The notes under the pieces: generated by a model | Told to the model about the DNA's origin: nothing | The model's database searches: none | What the model saw: only the letters and a program-made list of their open reading frames with translations | Assembly (NCBI GenBank): GCA_937925525.1 | Contig: CALALS010000001.1 | Coordinates: 1-22,798, forward strand | Length of the DNA stretch: 22,798 bases | Direction of reading: 5' to 3' | Origin: an uncultured Flavobacteriales bacterium | GTDB lineage: Bacteria; Bacteroidota; Bacteroidia; Flavobacteriales_E; Vicingaceae | Program-made: the position numbers and the translations under genes | Part shown: piece by piece, positions 8,454 through 15,578 of the stretch | Layout: every line of letters begins with the position of its first letter | Numbering within the stretch: the first letter of the stretch is position 1

Positions 8454-8499
8454 AAAAAAAGCCAAAACCAAATGTAGTTAAAACATTCGATTTTGGCTT
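8454..8499 (-). terminator. Intrinsic terminator after ompH, abutting the murI start codon
   Basis: In the minus-strand RNA, the arms at 8499-8483 and 8475-8459 form an uninterrupted 17-bp stem, including two G-U wobbles, with a 7-base loop. Seven U residues (from 8460-8454) follow, the first two of them in the stem. The same DNA read as plus-strand RNA would have two A-C mismatches, so the structure is directional and fits transcription from ompH. The U-tract runs straight into the murI ATG (8453-8451). Confidence 0.85.
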
Positions 8500-8518
8500 A
8501 AATAGTGTTGAAAATAAA

Positions 8519-9046
8519 TTATTTTCCTGCGGCTGTGGTAATGCCTAATTCTTTTTTTACCATTGGTAAAATATCTTCTCCGCCTTCATGAAATACGGCA
8601 GCTCCGGAGCTCAAATCAAGTATATATGCAAAGCCGTTTGCTTTAGCAACTTTGCTTATAGCTTCTCTTGCTTTATCAAGAATTGGCTCTAATAATTCAT
8701 TTTCTTTTGCTTGAATATCTGCCTGAGCAGTTTGTTGAAACTCCTGAATTCTTTTTTCTAAATCCATAATTTCTTGCTCTTTGGTTTTTTTAATTAAATC
8801 AGTCATTGTTCCGGCAGCTAACTTATTTTGGTAGTCTTTCAATTTTGTTTCGTATTCAACCCCCATAGCTTTAATTTGAGTTTCAAGCTCTTTTACATAG
8901 TTATTTAACTTTTCTTGTACTGCTTTACTCTCAGGCATTGACTCAAGTAAATCTTGAGTATCAATATGACCTATTTTTGTGGCTTTTTGTGCATTAGCAA
9001 ATCCTACTCCTGAGATTAATAATATGATTAAAAATATCTTCTTCAT
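8519..9046 (-). CDS. OmpH/Skp-like periplasmic chaperone (second copy)
   Basis: A 175-residue Skp/OmpH-family chaperone expected to bind unfolded outer-membrane proteins in the periplasm and pass them to BamA. The ATG at 9046 is chosen because it starts a clean signal peptide (MKKIFLIILLISGVGFANAQ, cleavage after FANA or Q). An in-frame extension to 9100 would put 18 polar residues ahead of it and overlap the upstream gene. The mature part begins KIGHIDTQDLLESMPE, then a long charged helical hairpin (about 45-130), and the C-terminal strand region ANGFAYILDLSSGAAVF. It lies 40 bases after the first copy and is the last gene before a strong terminator. Confidence 0.9.
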   Translation of the reverse strand: MKKIFLIILLISGVGFANAQKATKIGHIDTQDLLESMPESKAVQEKLNNYVKELETQIKAMGVEYETKLKDYQNKLAAGTMTDLIKKTKEQEIMDLEKRIQEFQQTAQADIQAKENELLEPILDKAREAISKVAKANGFAYILDLSSGAAVFHEGGEDILPMVKKELGITTAAGK

Positions 9047-9086
9047 GTTGTTTAAATTAAATAGTGTGCAATAATACATTAATTTT

Positions 9087-9623
9087 TTATTTTGACTCAC
9101 CCGGAGTAAAGCCCATTTTCTTTAAAACATCATCACTAACATTAATAGATGATTTGGCGTAAAGTATGGTTAGACCATTTTGACTGGCTTTATCAAATAT
9201 AATATAATAGCTTCCGGCTTTAGCAACGTCAGCAATAGCTTCGTAAACTTTATCTTGAATAGGCTGAATCAATTCTTTTCTCTTTTTAAATAGTTCACCG
9301 TCAACTCCAAATTTGCTTTTTTGAAACTCTTTGGCATCTCTTTCTTTTTGAATAATTTCATCCTCCCGTTTTTTCTTCATTTCTTCAGTGAGGAGTATTT
9401 CTTCTGCTTGATAATTTTTATACATTTTTTCAATTTCTGTATATCTTCTTTCTACTTGTTGTTGCCAGTCGGCCGAAAGTTTATCAAGTTCTTTTTGTGC
9501 TTCTTTATATTCCGGCATACTGTTTAAGATATACTCAGTATCTACATAACCTATTTTATACTGCTGTGCATTGACACCAATTATACTAAGCAATGCCACA
9601 AAACTAATAATCAACTTTTTCAT
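9087..9623 (-). CDS. OmpH/Skp-like periplasmic chaperone (first copy)
   Basis: A 178-residue Skp/OmpH-family protein with signal peptide MKKLIISFVALLSIIGVNAQ. The mature N-terminus, YKIGYVDTEYILNSMPEYKEAQ, parallels the second copy. A long charged coiled-coil arm spans about 45-125, and the C-terminal core has GSYYIIFDKASQNGLTILYA. It lies 46 bases downstream of bamA, the classic Bam-Skp neighbourhood, and is likely on the uppS-bamA transcript. The two copies are clearly related but diverged, which suggests an old duplication with separate client ranges. A doubled ompH after bamA is common in Bacteroidota. Confidence 0.9.
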   Translation of the reverse strand: MKKLIISFVALLSIIGVNAQQYKIGYVDTEYILNSMPEYKEAQKELDKLSADWQQQVERRYTEIEKMYKNYQAEEILLTEEMKKKREDEIIQKERDAKEFQKSKFGVDGELFKKRKELIQPIQDKVYEAIADVAKAGSYYIIFDKASQNGLTILYAKSSINVSDDVLKKMGFTPGESK

Positions 9624-9669
9624 ATCTCTAATTTTTTATTTTGTTCTGCTAAAATTATGCCACTATATT

Positions 9670-12195
9670 TTACCAACCATTAATATTACCCCCAATAGTG
9701 AAATGTACTTGCCCTTTTCTTTGGGTTTGGCCAGGCAGTAAATCTAGTGGATAGCCCCAATCTAGGCCTAGTAAGCCAAACATTGGCATAAATATTCTAA
9801 TTCCCACACCTGCTGAGCGATATAATTCAAATGGGCGATAGTTATTGAAGTTTAGCCAAGAACTACCTGCTTCTGCATAAGCTAAGCCATATATTGTTGC
9901 AGAAGGGTTAAGTGTAAACGGATACCGCAACTCCATATTAAATTTTTGTACATAAGCTGCTCCTGTTCTTGGAGATAATGAACCATTGTCATAACCTCTT
10001 AAAGCTATAATTTCTCTACCGTCTAACTGGAAGTTAGTTAAACCATCACCACCTAAATAAAACCTTTCGAATGGTGCTGTTCCCAGGTCTTTATTAAAGT
10101 AACCTAAGTATCCAAAACCTGCTTTTGATTGAAGCACCAGGTTTCCGGCTAATTTCATAAACCATTGTGACTGGAACTTCCATTTGTGGTATTCAAGTAA
10201 GTTATACCTTTTTGAAATTTCAAGCGAGTTATAGTCAAAATCTTTTGGCCTAAACAAAGAGTAGGGTGGAGTTATCTGTAAGGTTAATGAAGTTTGCGAA
10301 CCACTTCTAGGGTATATAGGTTGGTCTATGGAGTTTCTGGAAATATTTCCGGAAACATATAAATTATTAGCAAAACCATCAGAAAAAACAAACTGTGAGT
10401 TTGAGTTTTCTAGTACAAAGTACTGATAACCTAATTCTCCGTATGCGGTGAAAAAGTCATCAGGCCATTTTAGTCTTGTTCCAATTCCTACTGAACTACC
10501 GTAAGATTTAAATGCCGCTCTGGTAACGTTCTTAATTTTATTACCATCATCATCCCTAACAAACTTGTTGTTGGCGTCCTTTAACCATTTAGATTGTCCA
10601 TTTTCTGAAAAGAAAGAGTGGTAAACCGAGAAAGTAAGAGAGTTTGGCTTTTTACCACCTAACCAAGGTTCAGTAAAAGACATGTTGTAACTCTGAAACC
10701 AAGTACCTGTGGTTTGAGCTCTGAGGCTTAAGCGTTGGCCATCACCGCTTGGTAGAGGAGTCCAGGTTCCTTTCTTAAACACATTTCTTGTAGAAAAGTT
10801 ATTAAATGTTAAACCTAGAGTACCAACAACTCTGTTTCCACCCCAACCGGCAGAAAGTTCTATTTGGTCTGAAGGTTTTTCGGCAACAGTATATTCAATA
10901 TCAACTGTTCCGCTTTCTTGATTTGGGATAGGGTTTACTGCTAATTGTTCGGCATCAAAATAACCAAGCTGGGCAAGCTCTCTTTGGGTTCTGATGATAT
11001 CACTTCTACTAAACAGCTGACCCGGACGAGTTCGAATCTCTCTTAATATAACATGGTCATTGGTTTTGGTGTTTCCTTTTACTATAACTCTATTTATGGT
11101 GGCTTGACGACCTTCATAAATTCTTATTTCAAAATCAATAGAATCATTTTCAATGGTTTTCTCAACTGCGTCAGCAGAGAAAAATAAGTATCCATCATCA
11201 AGATATAACGAGCTTATATCTCTCCCGTTAGGGTCCATAGAAAGTCTCGTATCCAATAACTTTTTGTTGTAGATATCTCCTTTTTTTATACCAAGAATAT
11301 CTTTCAAGTCTTTGGTTTTATACTTGGTATTTCCAACAAATTCAATATTTCTGAAGTAATAAGGATTGCCTTCGTCAATAGTAATATCAATAGTTACAAA
11401 ATCTTCGTTAATAAAATAAATGGTGTCATATTTTATAAAAGCGTCACGGTAACCTTTTTCATTATACTTTTCAATTACTTTTTTTAAGTCAGTGTCATAA
11501 TTATCTTGTATTAACTTGGATGAGTGAAAGATGTTATAGACTCTGGCTCGCTTAGTTTCTTTCATTGCTGCTCTAAGCTTAGATGATTTAATAGCTTTGT
11601 TTCCGTAAAAGTTAATGTCTTTTATTTTTACTCTATTTCCTTTGTCCACTTTAAATGTTAAAATGATATGGTCAGCCAAGGTTGTGTCAGGCTCTTCGAA
11701 TACTTCAACATTTGCATGGAGAAAACCCTTATCAATAAAATATTTTTTAATGATAGCCGCACTTCTTACTTTAACGTTTTCTGTAATTACTTTTCCTCTT
11801 ACTAACTTTATATCCTCACGAACGTTATCGGCTTCTGATTTTTTAAGTCCTGTAAATTTAAACTTTGATAGTCTGGACTTCTCTGTTATTTCAATTTCTA
11901 AAAAGATATCTTTTTCGTAAATTTTTACGATATTGATTTTTACATCTGAGAATAAGCCTTGCTCCCATAAATTTTTAATAGCTCTGGCGATTTTGTCTCC
12001 GGGAATTAAAATTCTATCGCCAACTGCTAAACCCGATAAAACTTTTATTGTGTTTGCATCATAGTTATAATTTCCGGCAACGGTAATTCCTCCTACATTA
12101 TACTCTTGTGGATTGGCGTAATCTAAAACAACTTTGTTTTGCGATGACAAAGAAAGGAACGAAATTAGTGAAAGAAGAAGAAGAATTTTTTTCAT
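9670..12195 (-). CDS. bamA: Outer membrane protein assembly factor BamA (Omp85)
   Basis: The central outer-membrane insertase for beta-barrel proteins, 841 residues. A signal peptide (about 1-19) is followed by five POTRA-like units (about 34-105, 107-187, 190-275, 278-362, 365-438) and a 16-strand-type barrel from about 444 to the end. The loop-6 lid motif appears as ALRGYDNGSL (RGY at 733-735). SDQIELSAGWGGNRVVG marks barrel entry. The C-terminal residue is Trp (NINGW) rather than the usual Phe of proteobacterial signals. The start ATG overlaps the uppS stop by one base (TAATG), so the two are coupled. Genes for Skp-like chaperones follow at once, consistent with one envelope-assembly operon. 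Confidence 0.95.
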   Translation of the reverse strand: MKKILLLLSLISFLSLSSQNKVVLDYANPQEYNVGGITVAGNYNYDANTIKVLSGLAVGDRILIPGDKIARAIKNLWEQGLFSDVKINIVKIYEKDIFLEIEITEKSRLSKFKFTGLKKSEADNVREDIKLVRGKVITENVKVRSAAIIKKYFIDKGFLHANVEVFEEPDTTLADHIILTFKVDKGNRVKIKDINFYGNKAIKSSKLRAAMKETKRARVYNIFHSSKLIQDNYDTDLKKVIEKYNEKGYRDAFIKYDTIYFINEDFVTIDITIDEGNPYYFRNIEFVGNTKYKTKDLKDILGIKKGDIYNKKLLDTRLSMDPNGRDISSLYLDDGYLFFSADAVEKTIENDSIDFEIRIYEGRQATINRVIVKGNTKTNDHVILREIRTRPGQLFSRSDIIRTQRELAQLGYFDAEQLAVNPIPNQESGTVDIEYTVAEKPSDQIELSAGWGGNRVVGTLGLTFNNFSTRNVFKKGTWTPLPSGDGQRLSLRAQTTGTWFQSYNMSFTEPWLGGKKPNSLTFSVYHSFFSENGQSKWLKDANNKFVRDDDGNKIKNVTRAAFKSYGSSVGIGTRLKWPDDFFTAYGELGYQYFVLENSNSQFVFSDGFANNLYVSGNISRNSIDQPIYPRSGSQTSLTLQITPPYSLFRPKDFDYNSLEISKRYNLLEYHKWKFQSQWFMKLAGNLVLQSKAGFGYLGYFNKDLGTAPFERFYLGGDGLTNFQLDGREIIALRGYDNGSLSPRTGAAYVQKFNMELRYPFTLNPSATIYGLAYAEAGSSWLNFNNYRPFELYRSAGVGIRIFMPMFGLLGLDWGYPLDLLPGQTQRKGQVHFTIGGNINGW

Positions 12196-12944
12196 TAATG
12201 TGATTGAGTTATTTGTTCAGAAGTTTTACCAAATCTTCGTTCTCTTTGTTGATAGTTGTAAATGGCTTCAAATAGATTTTCCTTTTTAAAGTCGGGCCAT
12301 AAAGTTTCTGTAAAGTATAATTCCGAATAGGCTATTTGCCACAATAAGTAATTGCTTATTCTTTTTTCTCCACTAGTTCTGATTAGTAATTCAGGGTCTG
12401 GATAGGCTGATGTGTATAGACTTTGAGATATGATTTTCTCAGAGATTTCACTAGCATTTAACTTACCGCTATTTACTTCTTCTGCAATTTTTTTAACAGC
12501 AGAGGTTATTTCACATCTAGAACCGTAGTTTAATGCAAGAATAAGGGTCAAAGCGTTATTGTTTTTAGTTTCTTCAATGGCTTTTTTAAGGTTTTCTTGA
12601 CAACTTAAGGGAAGCTTATCTGTTTCTCCAATGGTTTGTAAACGAATATTATTTTTATTTAGTGTGGAAACTTCTTTATGTATGGTATCAACCAAAAGTT
12701 CCATAAGAGCATCTACTTCTTCTTGAGGTCTGTTCCAGTTTTCTGTAGAAAAAGCATAAAGAGTAAGATATTTTACTCCAATTTCAGCAGCAGCTTCGGT
12801 TACCTTTCTTACAGAGTCTACTCCATGTATATGCCCATAAATACGCTCATGACCTTTTTGTTTAGCCCACCGTCCATTACCGTCCATAATTATGGCAATG
12901 TGTTTTGGGATAGGCTTGTCTTTTATAGCTTCTTTAAAATCCAT
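12195..12944 (-). CDS. uppS: Isoprenyl transferase (undecaprenyl diphosphate synthase)
   Basis: A cis-prenyltransferase that extends farnesyl diphosphate with isopentenyl diphosphate to make the C55 lipid carrier for peptidoglycan and polysaccharides. It acts at the inner face of the cytoplasmic membrane. The 249 residues match family length. Motifs: HIAIIMDGNGRWAKQKG (catalytic D21, then N23, R25 and W26), TLYAFSTENWNRP (around 61-73), and the diphosphate-binding LIRTSGEKRISNYLLWQ (189-203) followed by YSELYF (E208). A well-formed promoter lies about 25 bases upstream, inside the 3' end of the preceding barrel gene, so uppS probably heads the uppS-bamA-ompH-ompH transcript. Confidence 0.96.
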   Translation of the reverse strand: MDFKEAIKDKPIPKHIAIIMDGNGRWAKQKGHERIYGHIHGVDSVRKVTEAAAEIGVKYLTLYAFSTENWNRPQEEVDALMELLVDTIHKEVSTLNKNNIRLQTIGETDKLPLSCQENLKKAIEETKNNNALTLILALNYGSRCEITSAVKKIAEEVNSGKLNASEISEKIISQSLYTSAYPDPELLIRTSGEKRISNYLLWQIAYSELYFTETLWPDFKKENLFEAIYNYQQRERRFGKTSEQITQSH

Positions 12945-12969
12945 GTGAGCTTTCTCAAAATGAAAGGTG

Positions 12970-13000
12970 CAAATATACGAAACCTATTAATCGTAGCCAA
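12970..13000 (-). promoter_or_regulatory. Bacteroidota-type promoter for uppS-bamA operon
   Basis: Reading the minus strand, TTG (13000-12998) is followed after 20 bases by TATATTTG (12977-12970), an exact match to the Bacteroidota -33 / -7 pattern (TTG, 17-23 bases, TAnnTTTG). The predicted start point is near 12966, leaving a leader of about 21 bases to the uppS ATG at 12944. The promoter overlaps the stop codon of the upstream DUF6089-type gene. Confidence 0.65.
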
Positions 13001-13706
13001 TGCCAATTCCAGGACATTTGTTTGGCCCTAAAGGTCTGAAATGTAATGAAATACCGATTATAGAATACCAGTCATTTGTAAAGGTGGTACTTTTCTGGTA
13101 AAAATTGTAATAATAATCAGGTAAGGCATCAAATTCATCGGTAAATAATTTTCGCATTCCCCATTCAATCCCTAAGCCAATGGTTTTTGTAACGTTAAAC
13201 TTAAATCCTGCTCCAAAAGGGAAAGCTACACTCATAAACGTTTTGCTATGCTGAGGGTTATTTTTGTTTTCAATATTTCCATCTCCTACAAAGTAGCTTT
13301 CCGATGTTGCATAATATCCGGTAATTCCTGTAAATACGTAAGGAGTAAAAGGGTATCTGCTATCGCCAATTCTATAGGGCAAAAAATTAAATTCAATGTT
13401 GCCGGATAAATCCCAAAAAGTGGAGTTTAGTTGGTAATCTCTATATCTATTGAACTTATAACCTGTAACTCTATCATTAGCTTCTAATTGATTTCTGGTT
13501 AGTATAAATTTAAGCGCATATCTTTTGTTCATGTTAAACCTATATAAAGCACCTAAGCTTATTTTTTTAACAGGAGTAATGTGCTTAGTAGGATTTAACT
13601 CTCCATTATAATAAGAACTGCCTGCAAATAAGCCATATTCAGATCTTTGAGCATAAGAACTTATGATGAGAAAAAGAAAAAATACACTTATATAAAAGCG
13701 AAACAT
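12987..13706 (-). CDS. DUF6089-type outer-membrane beta-barrel protein
   Basis: A 239-residue predicted outer-membrane barrel. A signal peptide (about 1-19, ISSYAQ cleavage region) is followed by alternating aromatic/polar strands such as YGLFAGSSYYNGELNP, ISLGALYRFNMNKRYALKF and WDLSGNIEFNFLPY, the layout of a small beta-barrel. LGIEWGMRKLFTDEFD and the near-terminal SIIGISLHFRP are typical of the DUF6089 family usually found between nadK and uppS in Bacteroidota. No biochemical function is established; the placement beside bamA suggests an envelope role, as inference only. The last residues extend past the barrel with a PNKCPGIGIGYD tail. It is 32 bases downstream of a second barrel gene of the same general type. 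Confidence 0.75.
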   Translation of the reverse strand: MFRFYISVFFLFLIISSYAQRSEYGLFAGSSYYNGELNPTKHITPVKKISLGALYRFNMNKRYALKFILTRNQLEANDRVTGYKFNRYRDYQLNSTFWDLSGNIEFNFLPYRIGDSRYPFTPYVFTGITGYYATSESYFVGDGNIENKNNPQHSKTFMSVAFPFGAGFKFNVTKTIGLGIEWGMRKLFTDEFDALPDYYYNFYQKSTTFTNDWYSIIGISLHFRPLGPNKCPGIGIGYD

Positions 13707-13738
13707 TTGGTTTATAACGATTGAATAAAAAAAATATT

Positions 13739-14641
13739 TTAGAATTTAGGTAAATGCCTTCTTCTTGTAAAGACTTTATAGCCAACTTTTATAAAGGCAA
13801 ACATATAGGCATCTTTATCAGTTGGGTCTCCTCTTTGTTCGCCCGTTAAAGAATAGCCTAATATTTTATTTTCCGGAAGGGTAGGGTCTGCAAAGTAGGC
13901 AGCAGTGGGTCCTCTGCTTTGTAAGATAGCATTATTATCATAGTAGTTACCACTTACATCATCTATGTAGTCAGTAAATGTTTTTCGCATTCCTATTTCC
14001 AAGCTAACACTCCATTGTCTGTCTAAAGCTCTACCAATGCCTATACCATAAGGAATCGAAAAGCTAATTCTTGAGTATTTTTTGGTTCCATTTAAACCTT
14101 GACCTTCTGTTCCTAAAGGTTGTAATGCCACCCAACTACCGTTTAATGGCCCTTTTGGGTTAAAATAAAACAATCCAACTCCTGCAAATAAATACATATT
14201 GAAGTTTTTCCACTTTTGTCCCTTAATTCCCTTTAGTTTGTATAGATGTCCCGACTTTTCTTTTAAAATGTAGTAATCAAATTGAGTGGATAATTCCACA
14301 ATGGGAGATTTAAACTTAAGGTTTCTAACCTGTCTTGCAGGCTCTGCGGTAAGATTATCATCTCCTCTTACCCAACCAACATTTAAGTTCGTTTCCCAGT
14401 ATCCGTCATGAAAAACCTGATATTTATAACCCGCTGTAAAAGCAGGTCTGGTAAGTTGTAATTCTAAATCAAGAATAAAATTGGTCCCTATTTGATCTCT
14501 TCCGCCTAAATCTCCTAAAAAGTTCGCAGCTCCGGCACCTAAAATATATTGCTTTCTGTACTTTTTCCAGGATTGAGCACTAGTATTCAAAGGGCTCAGA
14601 AATATTAATAACAACGGAATATATAAGAGGTTTTTGCTCAT
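13739..14641 (-). CDS. Outer-membrane beta-barrel protein, DUF6089-like
   Basis: With ATG at 14641 this is 300 residues. A TTG at 14650 would add three residues but forms part of a promoter -7 box, so the ATG is chosen. The signal peptide ends near SPLNTSAQ. The mature protein opens KKYRKQYILGAGAANFLGDLGG and continues with amphipathic strands and glycine turns (LYLFAGVGLFYFNPKG, ISFSIPYGIGIGRALDRQW, SLEIGMRKTFTDYIDDVSG). The 'GMRKTFTDYIDD' strand parallels 'GMRKLFTDEFD' in the next gene, pointing to a distant paralogue. Predicted location is the outer membrane; function is unknown. It lies 75 bases after nadK, with its own promoter match. Confidence 0.72.
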   Translation of the reverse strand: MSKNLLYIPLLLIFLSPLNTSAQSWKKYRKQYILGAGAANFLGDLGGRDQIGTNFILDLELQLTRPAFTAGYKYQVFHDGYWETNLNVGWVRGDDNLTAEPARQVRNLKFKSPIVELSTQFDYYILKEKSGHLYKLKGIKGQKWKNFNMYLFAGVGLFYFNPKGPLNGSWVALQPLGTEGQGLNGTKKYSRISFSIPYGIGIGRALDRQWSVSLEIGMRKTFTDYIDDVSGNYYDNNAILQSRGPTAAYFADPTLPENKILGYSLTGEQRGDPTDKDAYMFAFIKVGYKVFTRRRHLPKF

Positions 14642-14647
14642 ACGAAG

Positions 14648-14655
14648 CAAATATA
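14648..14655 (-). promoter_or_regulatory. -7 promoter box directly at the start of the 300-residue barrel gene
   Basis: The minus strand reads TATATTTG at 14655-14648, an exact TAnnTTTG match, six bases before the ATG at 14641. A start point about four bases after the box would leave roughly three bases of leader. No good -33 TTG lies at the usual distance. The box explains the gap after nadK. Confidence 0.45.
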
Positions 14656-14716
14656 TTACTTTATAAGGGAATACTAAAATTAAAAATTGCAGTAAAAATC
14701 TTTGAAATATTAATAA

Positions 14717-15577
14717 TTAGTTTCTTTTGTCTAGTCCCCAATTAAGTTTTGCCCTTAAGTTTTCAAAATAATTGTAGGTTTCTAAACGAATAATTTTGGT
14801 TTTGAAGGGTGCTTTTTTTAAATAAATATTTTGAGAGCCGTCAATTACTTTTGACTTTGAATCTGCAGAAATAAGATAATTTTCATGGCGGCCCTCAATA
14901 GAAAGTTTCAGAGTTTTGTCATCAGGAATTATAATTGGTCTTACAGTTAGGTTATGCGGTGCGATTGGGGTAATGATAAAGTTTGATGAGTCCGGCATAC
15001 AAATTGGCCCACCACAACTTAATGAGTAAGCTGTAGCTCCTGTTGGTGTTGCGACAATTAATCCATCTGCCCAATATGAATTAAGAGGTTGATTGTCGAT
15101 GGATGTATGTATAGTAATCATTGAAGAAGAGTCTCTTTTTTGAATGGTAAACTCATTTAGTGCATAGTAGGATTTAGAGCTTTTCGACTCTCCAATTTTA
15201 GCTTCTAATTGAGTTCTTTCATCTATTTTGTATTTACCGGATAGTAAGCAGCTAACCGTTTTTTTTATTTCTGAGGTGGAAATGCTGGATAAAAAACCCA
15301 GCCTTCCGGTATTAATACCCAAAATGGGAATTTGAGAATCTTTAATTAAAGAAACTGCGTTTAATAAGGTTCCGTCACCACCAATGCTAAATAGGAAGTT
15401 ACACTCACCTTTTATATCTGATAACGACCTAAAGGTTTCTGCTTTGCTTTTTGTTTTTTGCTGAAGTGATTCGTGAAGCAGATAGCTTATTTTTTTCTCT
15501 TTCAAAACTTTCACAACCTCTGCAAGAATAGATTTTATTTCTTTATCGAAAGATTTTGAATAGATGGCAACTCTCAT
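14717..15577 (-). CDS. nadK: NAD kinase
   Basis: A cytosolic kinase that phosphorylates NAD to NADP using ATP (or polyphosphate in some relatives). The ATG at 15577 gives 287 residues, normal for the family. An in-frame upstream start at 15637 would overlap the preceding gene and add a non-conserved stretch. Signature motifs are FLFSIGGDGTLLNAV (GGDG at 66-69, with catalytic D68), GINTGRLGFLSS (88-98), ALNEFTIQKRD, and the glycine-rich DGLIVATPTGATAYSLSCGGP, followed by the late IAPHNLTVRPII. One base separates it from the Omp85-like gene upstream, so it is co-transcribed with that gene and the CBS gene. Confidence 0.96.
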   Translation of the reverse strand: MRVAIYSKSFDKEIKSILAEVVKVLKEKKISYLLHESLQQKTKSKAETFRSLSDIKGECNFLFSIGGDGTLLNAVSLIKDSQIPILGINTGRLGFLSSISTSEIKKTVSCLLSGKYKIDERTQLEAKIGESKSSKSYYALNEFTIQKRDSSSMITIHTSIDNQPLNSYWADGLIVATPTGATAYSLSCGGPICMPDSSNFIITPIAPHNLTVRPIIIPDDKTLKLSIEGRHENYLISADSKSKVIDGSQNIYLKKAPFKTKIIRLETYNYFENLRAKLNWGLDKRN

Positions 15578-15578
15578 T

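Noticed and set aside
8454..8471. TTG start for murI giving six extra residues
   Set aside because: It lies in the terminator stem, and family alignment begins after the ATG at 8453.
9047..9100. Longer start for the second ompH gene
   Set aside because: It would place a polar stretch before a clear signal peptide and overlap the upstream gene.
9321..9527. Phe-rich plus-strand open frame opposite ompH
   Set aside because: Antisense of a Lys/Glu-rich coiled coil, which naturally gives Phe/Leu-rich apparent membrane protein.
11615..11920. Plus-strand open frame opposite bamA
   Set aside because: Shadow of the POTRA coding region, no promoter or signal.
12678..13031. Plus-strand open frame opposite uppS
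   Set aside because: Shadow frame spanning a real gene and its promoter; no family features.
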